Source: Enterococcus raffinosus (lineage in GTDB: Bacteria > Bacillota > Bacilli > Lactobacillales > Enterococcaceae). Taken from it: a stretch of DNA of 64,000 nt. Position 1 is the first letter of the stretch; every line of letters begins with the position of its first letter. The notes beneath the pieces are model-generated. The model made no database searches. It was not told the origin of the DNA and was given only the letters and a program-made list of their open reading frames with translations. Shown in pieces: positions 8,636 to 16,659 of this stretch. The position numbers and the translations under genes are program-made. The stretch is taken from contig NZ_JAHLOS010000012.1 in NCBI RefSeq assembly GCF_018917525.1, forward strand, positions 1 to 64,000, in the 5' to 3' direction.

Positions 8636-10092
8636 TCGACAAAGATTTACAATCGATTCAAGAAGTTAGAAATTTGATCCACGAAGCCAAAAAAGCACAA
8701 AAAATACTAGCGGGCTTGTCACAGCAACAAATTGATCGTATCTGTCAGGCTATTTCTGAAGAAACCTATAACCAACGGGAAAAACTAGCGAAAATGGCTA
8801 ATCAGGAAACTGGTTTTGGCATTTGGCAAGATAAAGTGATCAAAAATAGCTTTGCCTCAAAATCAGTTTATGAATATATCAAGGATCTGAGAACGGTTGG
8901 CGTGATTAAAGAAGAGGTGGAAAACAGAATCACAGAAATAGCTGTACCAGTAGGCGTGATCGCCGGTTTGATACCTTCTACCAACCCTACATCAACCGTG
9001 ATCTATAAAGCCCTGATTGCTCTTAAGGCAGCCAATAGTATTATTTTTTCACCACATCCTAATGCGTTAGGCTGCATCATAGAGACAGTTAAAATCATCC
9101 AAACAGTTTTAGAAAACGAAGGTGTTCCGAAAGCCTGTGTATCCGTCATGACCATGCCTACCATGGAAGGAACCCATGAACTTATGGTCAATAAAGACAC
9201 AAATTTGATTCTAGCAACCGGTGGGAACGCCATGGTGAAAGCGGCCTATTCTTCTGGCACACCAGCAATTGGGGTTGGGCCTGGAAATGGACCAGCCTAT
9301 ATCGAACGCAGCGCTGATATCAAGCTAGCAGTCAAGCGAATTATGGATTCAAAAACATTCGACAACGGAACCATTTGTGCGTCTGAACAGTCGATTATTG
9401 TGGAGAGGGCCAATGAAAAAGAGGTTCGAGCTGAATTAGTCCAACAGGGAGCACATTTTCTATCTGAGGAAGAAGCGGCAAAGCTAGCCAAATTTATTCT
9501 ACGACCAAATGGAACAATGAATCCGCAAATAGTTGGAAAATCCGTTCAACATATCGCTGAGCTTTCAGGTTTGACTATTCCGAAGAGCTGCCGCTTAATC
9601 GTAGCCAACGAAAAACACGTCGGACCAAAATATCCATACTCTAGAGAAAAATTAGCCCCGATCATCGCTTTTTACACCGTTGAAAATTGGCAAGCCGCCT
9701 GCGATCTTTCAAAAGAAATTTTGAAAGAAGAAGGCGCCGGACATACGATGGTTATTCACACCGAAAACAGGAAGGTTATTCAGGCTTTTGGCTTAGAAAA
9801 ACCCGTCTCGCGTTTATTAGTGAATACGCCAGCAGCGCTAGGCGGTATCGGCGGAACAACCAATCTAGTACCCGCTCTCACACTAGGCTGCGGTAGCATC
9901 GGAGGAAGCTCAACATCTGATAACATTGGCCCGCAGCATCTTTTCAATTTAAGACGGGTTGCTTATGGAACCACAGAGTTAGAAGAGATTCGTAGTAATG
10001 AAACGGCGACAAATGAGGAAGCAACCCCAATAACAGCTAACGAAGAATTAATTAATACGTTAGTGTCACAAATTTTAGCAAGGTTACAATAA
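8626..10092 (+). CDS. eutE: Acylating acetaldehyde dehydrogenase EutE
   Basis: Oxidises acetaldehyde to acetyl-CoA with NAD+ and CoA inside the microcompartment. The 488-aa protein is of the AdhE N-terminal/EutE family; the catalytic Cys lies near residue 251 in GTICASEQS, and the cofactor-binding segment ATGGNAMVKAAY and GVGPGNGPAY precede it. The start is TTG at 8626, nine bases after GAGGGGAG inside the end of the preceding gene. After an acidic linker the last 17 residues (EELINTLVSQILARLQ region) form an amphipathic helix, so the encapsulation peptide here seems to be C-terminal. Confidence 0.93.
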   Translation: MGLIDKDLQSIQEVRNLIHEAKKAQKILAGLSQQQIDRICQAISEETYNQREKLAKMANQETGFGIWQDKVIKNSFASKSVYEYIKDLRTVGVIKEEVENRITEIAVPVGVIAGLIPSTNPTSTVIYKALIALKAANSIIFSPHPNALGCIIETVKIIQTVLENEGVPKACVSVMTMPTMEGTHELMVNKDTNLILATGGNAMVKAAYSSGTPAIGVGPGNGPAYIERSADIKLAVKRIMDSKTFDNGTICASEQSIIVERANEKEVRAELVQQGAHFLSEEEAAKLAKFILRPNGTMNPQIVGKSVQHIAELSGLTIPKSCRLIVANEKHVGPKYPYSREKLAPIIAFYTVENWQAACDLSKEILKEEGAGHTMVIHTENRKVIQAFGLEKPVSRLLVNTPAALGGIGGTTNLVPALTLGCGSIGGSSTSDNIGPQHLFNLRRVAYGTTELEEIRSNETATNEEATPITANEELINTLVSQILARLQ

Positions 10093-10134
10093 TTTGAAAA
10101 AATTTTAACAATAAACTTTTAGGAGGAAATAATA

Positions 10135-10422
10135 ATGTCTAGTACAAACGCTTTAGGAATGATCGAAACAAAAGGATTAGTAGGTGCAGTAGAAGCAGCA
10201 GATGCTATGGTGAAGGCAGCAAACGTAACATTGATGGGCAAAGAGCAGGTTGGTGGCGGATTGGTGACAGTCATGGTTCGCGGCGATGTAGGTGCGGTAA
10301 AAGCAGCCACCGATGCAGGAGCCGCTGCGGCAGAGCGAGTAGGAGAACTACTGTCTGTTCATGTCATTCCACGTCCTCATACCGAAGTTGATGCAATTCT
10401 ACCAAAAATGATTCAAGAGTAA
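10135..10422 (+). CDS. eutM: Microcompartment hexameric shell protein EutM
   Basis: Major BMC-H shell protein forming the hexagonal facets of the ethanolamine microcompartment. At 95 aa it is a single canonical BMC domain: [19 protein letters not shown] near the start and [14 protein letters not shown] in the second half. AGGAGGAAATAATAATG gives a strong ribosome site, as expected for an abundant shell protein. It lies 42 bases after eutE and is followed by a strong hairpin at 10451-10488. Confidence 0.96.
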   Translation: MSSTNALGMIETKGLVGAVEAADAMVKAANVTLMGKEQVGGGLVTVMVRGDVGAVKAATDAGAAAAERVGELLSVHVIPRPHTEVDAILPKMIQE

Positions 10423-10450
10423 GTCTCCTAACAAACACATGAATAATTTT

Positions 10451-10488
10451 ACTCAAAAGCGTAGTGCCTTTCACAGCGCTTTTGAGTT
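10451..10488 (+). other. Strong intercistronic hairpin after eutM
   Basis: ACTCAAAAGCG (10451-10461) and CGCTTTTGAGT (10477-10487) form an 11-bp perfect stem with a 15-base loop. No U run follows, so it is more likely an RNA-stabilising or processing hairpin protecting the eutM message, or a partial attenuator, than a terminator. Confidence 0.6.
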
Positions 10489-10524
10489 CCAATAAAAATA
10501 TTCTTGAATGAAGGAGGCTAAAAT

Positions 10525-11151
10525 GTGAAGCAATATGATGCACTTGTCGATGAAATTGTTAAAAAAATAAAGGAAACACAACAGTCGCAAATTCCGGTAG
10601 AAGCATCGGGAAGACATGTCCATCTCTCAAGAGCTCATATCGATCAGCTTTTTGGAGAAGGATATCAGCTTACTGAGGTAAAAAAACTGTCTCAGCCTGG
10701 GCAGTTTGCTTGCAAAGAGCGAGTGACCATCGCTGGACCAAAGGGAATGTTCCAAAATGTTGTGATTCTAGGACCTGAACGAAGCGAATCCCAGGTGGAG
10801 GTTTCATTAACCGATGCACGAAGTTTAGGAATTGATGCACCGATTCGAGAAAGCAGCAAGATTGAAGAAACACCCGGCATCACCGTGTTAAACGGGGATC
10901 AGGTCGTTCAATTAACCAAAGGTTTGATTGTTGCTAAAAGACATATCCATCTGACACCAGAGGATGCTAAAAAACAACAGGTCTTAAATAAGGAAATCGT
11001 CAAGGTCAGAATAAATAGTGAGCGCTCCTTAATTTTTGATGACGTAGTAATTCGGATCAGTCCAAATTTTGCTACAGCTATGCATATCGATTATGACGAG
11101 GCAAACGCTTGTGGATATAAAAAAGGTGTTACGGGAGTGATAGTAAAATAG
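10525..11151 (+). CDS. pduL: PduL-type phosphate acyltransferase (EutD role)
   Basis: Converts acetyl-CoA and phosphate to acetyl phosphate, regenerating CoA. The 208-aa protein is of the PduL family, not the classical Pta-like EutD: the two zinc-binding repeats are visible at EASGRHVHLS (near residue 30) and VAKRHIHLTPEDA (near 137). The start is GTG at 10525 behind AAGGAGG. The first 20 residues (KQYDALVDEIVKKIKETQQ) look like an amphipathic encapsulation peptide. It is separated from eutM by the hairpin at 10451-10488 and followed 13 bases later by the next eut gene. Confidence 0.9.
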   Translation: MKQYDALVDEIVKKIKETQQSQIPVEASGRHVHLSRAHIDQLFGEGYQLTEVKKLSQPGQFACKERVTIAGPKGMFQNVVILGPERSESQVEVSLTDARSLGIDAPIRESSKIEETPGITVLNGDQVVQLTKGLIVAKRHIHLTPEDAKKQQVLNKEIVKVRINSERSLIFDDVVIRISPNFATAMHIDYDEANACGYKKGVTGVIVK

Positions 11152-11164
11152 GAGATTGCCAGTA

Positions 11165-11842
11165 ATGAAGATAAATGAAATCGAAATTATCATTGAAAAA
11201 GTAACGCAGGAAGTTCTAAAATCCGTTCGCCTTCCTACAAAGAACGGAACTATTTCAATTGCTTTGCTTCGGCAAATTGGCGAGTACCCAAAAGCAGTCA
11301 TCGAAGGTTTTTCCACGAAAGTGAACTGGGTACAGACTGATGCTCCTACAGCAAGTGCCCTTCTAGTCAATTCATTATCCTTATCGCAGCTTGCAGCTAT
11401 TGCCAATCTTCAGGTGATTGATCCTACAACTGCAGTGATTCTTCAGTTTTTAATAAAGGGAAAACCAGTTTGGGTACTGGCTAGTGAAGTCGATCGCAAT
11501 AAATTGAAAAAACAAGCGAAATTCGCGTTATTAAAGAAATATGATGCAATAAAAGAAGAAACCGTTCAATTTGGTCTAGACTTTGAATTTTCTATCGATA
11601 AAATCGATCAATTGATACACAAGCAAAAAAGCAAAGACAGTCTCTTCAAGCGAGCGAAATACTTAACACAAAAAGATTTAATTGAATTGACTAAAGAAAC
11701 GAACTCTCTAGTCATTCCTGATGGCAGCCGGTTGACACCTCTGGCTGAAGATTATGTTCAAGAGATGAATATTCAGATTGGGGGAGAAGCGGATGCTGCT
11801 GGGAAAAGTGACAGGAAGTTTATGGGCAACACGGAAAGATGA
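11165..11842 (+). CDS. Unnamed eut-operon protein with N-terminal targeting-like helix
   Basis: A 225-aa protein I cannot name with confidence. It begins with a predicted amphipathic helix (NEIEIIIEKVTQEVLKSV) like the encapsulation peptides of its neighbours, has a middle region without recognisable motif (ALLVNSLSLSQLAAIANL...), and ends with LVIPDGSRLTPLAEDYVQE, a segment resembling one I associate with several eut/pdu accessory proteins (PduM- or EutT-like loci). ATG 11165 is preceded by AGGAG with normal spacing; the TTG at 11156 is less likely. Its 3' end overlaps eutN by about 50 bases. Position suggests a role in microcompartment assembly or in cofactor handling. Confidence 0.7.
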   Translation: MKINEIEIIIEKVTQEVLKSVRLPTKNGTISIALLRQIGEYPKAVIEGFSTKVNWVQTDAPTASALLVNSLSLSQLAAIANLQVIDPTTAVILQFLIKGKPVWVLASEVDRNKLKKQAKFALLKKYDAIKEETVQFGLDFEFSIDKIDQLIHKQKSKDSLFKRAKYLTQKDLIELTKETNSLVIPDGSRLTPLAEDYVQEMNIQIGGEADAAGKSDRKFMGNTER

Positions 11843-12089
11843 AAAATTAAATGGCTCTAAATTTATGCTGGTAAAAACTTGGAATATGAACTTAGAACAA
11901 GCAGAGGGACTACTAGTTGCCGCAGACAATGCAGGAGCAGGAATTGGCGACCTCGTATTGATTACGCAGGGAATGGCAGCAAGAATTTCCGCGGAAAATG
12001 AAGGAATCCCGATAGATGCCATGATTGTTGGAGTGGTTGATTCGGTGGAGACAAATAATTCAAGGAGAGATGAGAATGAGTATAAATGA
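11793..12089 (+). CDS. eutN: Microcompartment pentameric vertex protein EutN
   Basis: EutN/CcmL-family shell protein; pentamers cap the vertices of the microcompartment. The 98-aa protein starts MLLGKVTGSLWATRKDEKLNG, the family's signature N-terminus, and contains DNAGAGIGDLVLITQG. The frame opens upstream at 11778, but GGGGAG before ATG 11793 and the family's start support 11793. It overlaps the previous gene at its 5' end and eutH at its 3' end (14 bases), so all three are translationally coupled. Confidence 0.93.
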   Translation: MLLGKVTGSLWATRKDEKLNGSKFMLVKTWNMNLEQAEGLLVAADNAGAGIGDLVLITQGMAARISAENEGIPIDAMIVGVVDSVETNNSRRDENEYK

Positions 12090-13167
12090 AATAATTATGT
12101 ATATCATGGTTATCTTCATGATCATTGGTGCGGTCGATCATGTAATCGGTGGGAAGTTAGGATTAGGGGAACAGTTTGAAGAAGGAATCATGGCGATGGG
12201 TTCGCTGGCATTATCAATGGTTGGGATCATCACCTTAGCCCCCATTTTGGCAAATTTATTGAGCCCAATTGTCGTTCCTTTATACAGTATGCTTGGTGCT
12301 GATCCATCGATGTTCGCGACAACTATTTTAGCAAATGATATGGGTGGTTTCGCTTTAGCACAACAGATGGCTGTTGATCCACAAGCGGGGCTTTTTGCAG
12401 GAACAATCCTAGGAGCCATGATGGGGCCAACGATCGTATTCACCATTCCAGTTGCTTTAGGAATCATTGAAAAAGAAGATCAACAATTTTTAGCTACTGG
12501 TGTATTAAGCGGTATGGTAACAATTCCAATTGGGTGTTTGGCTGGTGGTCTAGCTGCGGGGATGCCGATCGGAATGATTTTAGTCAACTTGATCCCAATT
12601 GTAATTTTCGCAGTATTAATCATGATTGGTCTATGGTTTGCACCAAAAGGGATGATCAAGGGATTCACAATTTTTGGAAAAGGCGTAGTAGCGGCAGCGA
12701 TCTTCGGATTGGTTATTGGCGCCATCCAACAATTGGTCGGTATTACCGTTATCAAAGGAATTACTCCAGTTACAGAAGGGATTGAAGTAGTCGGTGGGAT
12801 CGCTTTGACTCTATCTGGAGCGTTTTGTTTAGTAGCAGTTATTACTAAAGTCTTTAGTAAACCCTTATTAAAATTGGGAGAAGCCATGGGTATGAACGAG
12901 GTGGCAGCAGCAGGTTTAGTCGCTACTTTAGCCAATAGTATCCCGATGTTCCAAATGATGAAAGATATGGATCAAAGAGGAAAAATTATCAATGTGGCAT
13001 TTGCCGTTTCCGCTGCCTTTGTGCTAGGAGATCATCTTGGGTTTACAGCAGGTGTTGCAAAAGAAATGATTTTTCCAATGATGGTAGGCAAATTGGTGGC
13101 TGGTGTCACCGCTATTTTTGTAGGGATGTTCATGGCAAATCGTGTGTTAGGCAAGAAGGAGGGGTAA
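12076..13167 (+). CDS. eutH: Ethanolamine permease EutH
   Basis: Multi-pass membrane protein that imports ethanolamine. The 363-aa sequence has about ten hydrophobic segments from residue 5 onward and the EutH segments LANDMGGFALAQQMA and LGDHLGFTAGVAKEM. The frame is open from 12025, but AAGGAGAG at 12062-12069 and the family's N-terminus (MSINEIIMYIMVIFM) indicate ATG 12076. It overlaps eutN by 14 bases and precedes eutQ by three. Confidence 0.95.
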   Translation: MSINEIIMYIMVIFMIIGAVDHVIGGKLGLGEQFEEGIMAMGSLALSMVGIITLAPILANLLSPIVVPLYSMLGADPSMFATTILANDMGGFALAQQMAVDPQAGLFAGTILGAMMGPTIVFTIPVALGIIEKEDQQFLATGVLSGMVTIPIGCLAGGLAAGMPIGMILVNLIPIVIFAVLIMIGLWFAPKGMIKGFTIFGKGVVAAAIFGLVIGAIQQLVGITVIKGITPVTEGIEVVGGIALTLSGAFCLVAVITKVFSKPLLKLGEAMGMNEVAAAGLVATLANSIPMFQMMKDMDQRGKIINVAFAVSAAFVLGDHLGFTAGVAKEMIFPMMVGKLVAGVTAIFVGMFMANRVLGKKEG

Positions 13168-13170
13168 ACA

Positions 13171-13614
13171 ATGACAGAAATGAATCAAGAAATGCTCGAA
13201 AAATTGATCCGAAAATTAGTAATGGAAAATTTGATGCCAACAAAAAATGTCGATCCAAGCGGCATTTTATCCATTGCATTACCAGAAATTGAAGTAGCAG
13301 AAGAGGATCGTTTAGACACAGGTAATCCCGCAGACATCGTTTATACAAAAGACCTAGTGTCTCTTCAAGAAAGCCCTCGTCTGGGTTGCGGATTAATGGT
13401 AATGAAAGATACTACATTTGATTGGACTTTAGAATACGATGAAGTGGATTATATTATCTCTGGTCAATTAGACGTAGTTATTGATGGCAGGACAATATCT
13501 GCTAAAGCTGGAGAAATCATTTTTATCCCTAAAAGCAGCAGCATAAAGTTTTCAGTAACTGGAAATGCACGATTCATCTATGTTACCTATCCCGCTGATT
13601 GGCAAAGTCAGTAG
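13171..13614 (+). CDS. eutQ: Cupin-fold EutQ protein
   Basis: EutQ-family cupin protein; enteric EutQ has been linked to acetate kinase activity and compartment formation, and the role here is inferred from family and position. The 147-aa protein starts with an amphipathic helix (NQEMLEKLIRKLVMENLMP) like an encapsulation peptide, followed by a linker and a single cupin barrel (about 60-145) with DEVDYIISGQLDVVIDG and AGEIIFIPKSSSIKFS. It closes the operon: a strong terminator follows at 13630-13664. Confidence 0.92.
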   Translation: MTEMNQEMLEKLIRKLVMENLMPTKNVDPSGILSIALPEIEVAEEDRLDTGNPADIVYTKDLVSLQESPRLGCGLMVMKDTTFDWTLEYDEVDYIISGQLDVVIDGRTISAKAGEIIFIPKSSSIKFSVTGNARFIYVTYPADWQSQ

Positions 13615-13629
13615 TATAAGTTATTTTCG

Positions 13630-13664
13630 AGACTGGTAGAAGTAATTCTACCGGTCTTTTTTTG
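13630..13664 (+). terminator. Terminator of the eut operon
   Basis: AGACTGGTAGAA (13630-13641) pairs with TTCTACCGGTCT (13646-13657) over 12 bp with one G-U pair and a four-base loop, followed by seven Ts. Confidence 0.92.
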
Positions 13665-13834
13665 TACTTCAAAAAAGGCGCCAAGTAACAGAGAAATCTC
13701 CCCCAGTTATCTATTGAAAAGTATATTAGAAGCTGAAAAAGCTGTTTAATGGTATAGTATTTTCAGTAGTTTTTCAAAATGATAGCATTCAGCTTTGAAA
13801 AATAAACACATTTAAATGAATAAGAGGGTTTTGT

Positions 13835-14851
13835 ATGTATGAAAACTTTATAGGTAATCTTCGTCTACGAAGATTCACCGTCTTGGCAATGATTATTTTT
13901 GTTCTATTTATGATTAGAGATTTTATGACACCGATCTTGTTAACGTTCATTTTCACGTTGATTTCGGTCAAAATCGTCAAATTTGTTCAACGCTATATTA
14001 AGGCACCGACATTCTTGCTGGCGACCATTCTTTATCTGTTTGAATTGTGGTTGCTATATCTTTTGATCTCTAGGTATTCAACCATTTTGATTGATCAAGT
14101 CGTCTCGACCTATAATTCAATCGTTCATTTCTATCAGCATAAAGAATTCAATTCTGACGTCGTAACGAACTTCATTTCTAGTTATTTTAAGAATCATAAC
14201 TGGCAGGATAAGGTTGAAAGCGGTGCTGGAATCATTTTGGAACAATTGCAAAATGTTGGTCGCTTAGCCATCGCTTTTATTGTCTCGTTTATATTGAGCT
14301 TTTTCTTCATGGTAGAAAAAGAGAAAACGATCCTGTTTTCAAAGAATTTTTTGAGTAGTAATTATGCGTGGTTTTTCCAGGATTTGTTTTACTTTGCCAG
14401 AGTCTTCGTTGAAACATTTGGTGTTGTCGTAGAGGTTCAATTACTGATTGCGATCGTCAATACAGTAATTACCACAGTTGGTCTAGGTCTGATTGGTTTT
14501 ACACAATTGCCGACACTAGCGATCATGATCTTTTTCTTGAGCTTAATCCCTGTTGCTGGAGTGATTTTTTCTTGTATTCCGTTAACGCTGATTGCTTATT
14601 CAACAGGAGGGATTCAGACCGTCATTTACGTATTGATTTTGATTGTGGTGGTTCATTGTATTGAAGCCTACATTTTAAATCCGAAGTTTATGTCGAGTCG
14701 GACAAAGCTGCCGATTTTTTATACTTTCGTTATTTTATTAGTCAGTGAAAAATTTTTGGGCGTATGGGGATTGATTGTCGGTATTCCGATTTTCAACTTC
14801 TTCTTAGATATATTAGGGGTCAAAATTCGTACGAAATTGACAAAAGACTAG
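13835..14851 (+). CDS. AI-2E family transporter (PerM/YdbR-like)
   Basis: Membrane protein of the AI-2 exporter-like (UPF0118, PerM) superfamily; the substrates of most members are unknown. The 338-aa protein has about seven membrane segments, a large loop at roughly residues 85-135, and the family's C-terminal features (LIPVAGVIFSCIPLTLIAY and VVHCIEAYILNPKFMSSRTKLP). It is transcribed alone, between the eut terminator and a bidirectional terminator shared with rqcH. The 170 bases upstream contain no clear consensus promoter. Confidence 0.85.
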   Translation: MYENFIGNLRLRRFTVLAMIIFVLFMIRDFMTPILLTFIFTLISVKIVKFVQRYIKAPTFLLATILYLFELWLLYLLISRYSTILIDQVVSTYNSIVHFYQHKEFNSDVVTNFISSYFKNHNWQDKVESGAGIILEQLQNVGRLAIAFIVSFILSFFFMVEKEKTILFSKNFLSSNYAWFFQDLFYFARVFVETFGVVVEVQLLIAIVNTVITTVGLGLIGFTQLPTLAIMIFFLSLIPVAGVIFSCIPLTLIAYSTGGIQTVIYVLILIVVVHCIEAYILNPKFMSSRTKLPIFYTFVILLVSEKFLGVWGLIVGIPIFNFFLDILGVKIRTKLTKD

Positions 14852-14854
14852 GAC

Positions 14855-14893
14855 AAAAAAATGGAGCAGCCAGATTAGGCTATTCCATTTTTT
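14855..14893. terminator. Bidirectional terminator between the AI-2E gene and rqcH
   Basis: A-rich arm AAAAAATGGA, inner AGCC/GGCT pair and TCCATTTTTT arm form one hairpin usable on both strands. It overlaps the last codons of rqcH. Confidence 0.85.
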
Positions 14894-16578
14894 CGTAATT
14901 GCTCAATAACTGATTCTTCTGGTGTTACGAACAACGTTTTTTGATTTTCATAAATCACGAATCCCGGTTTAGCACCATTCGGTTTATGAACATGTTTAAC
15001 TGCGACATAATCAACCGGGACCTGTGCCGATTGCCGGAATTTTGAGAAGTAGGCTGCCAACTCAGCAGCTTCCAGTAACGTTTCTTCACTAGGCGTGTCA
15101 TCTTTTACAATGACGTGAGAGCCAGGAATATTTTTGGCATGCAGCCAAATATCGCTTTTCCTCGCTTGCTTCAAGGTCAATTGATCATTTTGCAGATTAT
15201 TCTTTCCAACGAAAATCTCTGTTCCATCACTCGCAACAAAGCGTTCTGGTTTAGAAGGAGCCTGCTTGCGATTTTTCTTGCTGCGTTTTTTCTTTAAGTA
15301 GCCGCTGGCAATCAACTCTTCTTTGATGACTTCAATATCCATCGGCCCAGCGATTTCTAATTGAGCTAGGACGGATTCGAGGTAGGCAATTTCGTCTTTA
15401 GCCTCAGCAATTTGATCGTAAATCAATTTGACCGCATTTTTCAGCTTTTGGTATTTCTGGAAGTACTTCTGTGCGTTTTGATTAGGGGTTAATGCGGGAT
15501 TCAATTTGATCGTTATTGGCGCATTGTCCTCATAATAATTCTGTAATTCAATGCTTTCCGCTCCCCGTGGTACCTGTGCCATGAAGGTGGTCAGTAATTC
15601 ACCATCGCGACGGAATTCTTCGGCATTTTCAGAATCGCTTAACGTTTTTTCACGTTTAGCCAGTTTTGTCTGATTGCGTTTGATCTCATTTTCAACTTTG
15701 CGAATCAAGTCATTTCCTAATTGCTTCACGCGATCTTTTTCGGCTTTTTCTCCGTAAAAGGCATCTAGCAAAGCGCTCAAACTATCGTATACGGTACTTT
15801 CTTCGAAGGTTTCAAAGTCCAACGGTGCAAAGAATTCTTTTTTATTTTTGAGTCCCAACGTCGGTGTAAGTTCGGATTGAACTTTTTCCCAAAAATCAGC
15901 CCAAATAACCATTTTTTCATTTGGACGTTCGCCAATACGATAAGCCAATTCCTCGGCGGTGTCTCGTCCTAAACCTTGGAAATTTTGCTGCAAATATCGT
16001 CCATCCAACGATTCGGCAGTTGAAAGAATCTTGAACACTTGCTCCTTGGTTGCGTGAAATGGATTCAGCTGCTCTTGCTTCGGCGGTTCAATATATTCGC
16101 TGCCGGGAAGGATGGAGCGGTAGGTATTTTGTGAATGCCCAATGTGCTTGATGGCATCCAGAATTTTTCCTGTTTGCTTATTCAACAGAACAATCGTTGA
16201 GTGGCGTCCCATAAGCTCAACAATCAGGACGATACTTTGCAAATCACCTAATTCATCACGTTTACTGAAGGTGAAGTGAACCACACGATCATTTTCGACT
16301 TGATAAATATCTTCTAAAATCGCGCCTTCTAAGTGCTTTCGCAGCATCATTACAAAATTCGGCGGATTGTCTGGATTTGTATAAGCAATTTCAGTTAATT
16401 GGATTCGCGCGTAGCTTGGATGCGCGGAAAGCAGCAAACGCCGATTCTTTCCTTGAGCACGGATCACCAAAACAACTTCATTTTCATAGGGTTGGTGGAT
16501 CTTGGAGATTCTGCCAGTCACGAGTTGATCCTTTAATTCTCGTACCATCGCATGGGTAAAAACACCATCAAAGGACAT
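14875..16578 (-). CDS. rqcH: Ribosome quality control factor RqcH (NFACT, fibronectin-binding protein family)
   Basis: Rqc2 homologue that binds stalled 50S-peptidyl-tRNA complexes and adds C-terminal alanine tails; in enterococci and streptococci homologues are also described as fibronectin-binding proteins (EfbA, FbpA/PavA). The 567-aa protein has an NFACT-N domain (MSFDGVFTHAMVRELK...), a helix-hairpin-helix region and long coiled coil (about 285-420), and an NFACT-R domain near 455-560 (DIWLHAKNIPGSHVIVKD). Basic KKKRSKKNRKQ lies before the last domain. It has no signal peptide. Confidence 0.94.
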   Translation of the reverse strand: MSFDGVFTHAMVRELKDQLVTGRISKIHQPYENEVVLVIRAQGKNRRLLLSAHPSYARIQLTEIAYTNPDNPPNFVMMLRKHLEGAILEDIYQVENDRVVHFTFSKRDELGDLQSIVLIVELMGRHSTIVLLNKQTGKILDAIKHIGHSQNTYRSILPGSEYIEPPKQEQLNPFHATKEQVFKILSTAESLDGRYLQQNFQGLGRDTAEELAYRIGERPNEKMVIWADFWEKVQSELTPTLGLKNKKEFFAPLDFETFEESTVYDSLSALLDAFYGEKAEKDRVKQLGNDLIRKVENEIKRNQTKLAKREKTLSDSENAEEFRRDGELLTTFMAQVPRGAESIELQNYYEDNAPITIKLNPALTPNQNAQKYFQKYQKLKNAVKLIYDQIAEAKDEIAYLESVLAQLEIAGPMDIEVIKEELIASGYLKKKRSKKNRKQAPSKPERFVASDGTEIFVGKNNLQNDQLTLKQARKSDIWLHAKNIPGSHVIVKDDTPSEETLLEAAELAAYFSKFRQSAQVPVDYVAVKHVHKPNGAKPGFVIYENQKTLFVTPEESVIEQLRKNGIA

Positions 16579-16619
16579 TTTTTATCCCTCATTTCTATTC
16601 ATAATAGTTCTATTATAAA

Positions 16620-16653
16620 CAAAAAAACGCCAGTGACCAAGCAAGTCACTGGC
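16620..16653 (-). terminator. Terminator of pckA
   Basis: GCCAGTGAC (16629-16637) and GTCACTGGC (16645-16653) form a 9-bp stem; on the minus strand it is followed by seven Ts. Confidence 0.92.
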
Positions 16654-16659
16654 AAAAGC

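Noticed and set aside
10451-10488. Terminator between eutM and pduL
   Set aside because: The stem is strong but no U run follows, and pduL has no promoter of its own that I can see; kept as a hairpin of unclear role.
12480-12935. Minus-strand open frame of 151 codons opposite eutH
   Set aside because: Pro/Ile/Thr-rich antisense of a membrane protein gene; shadow frame.
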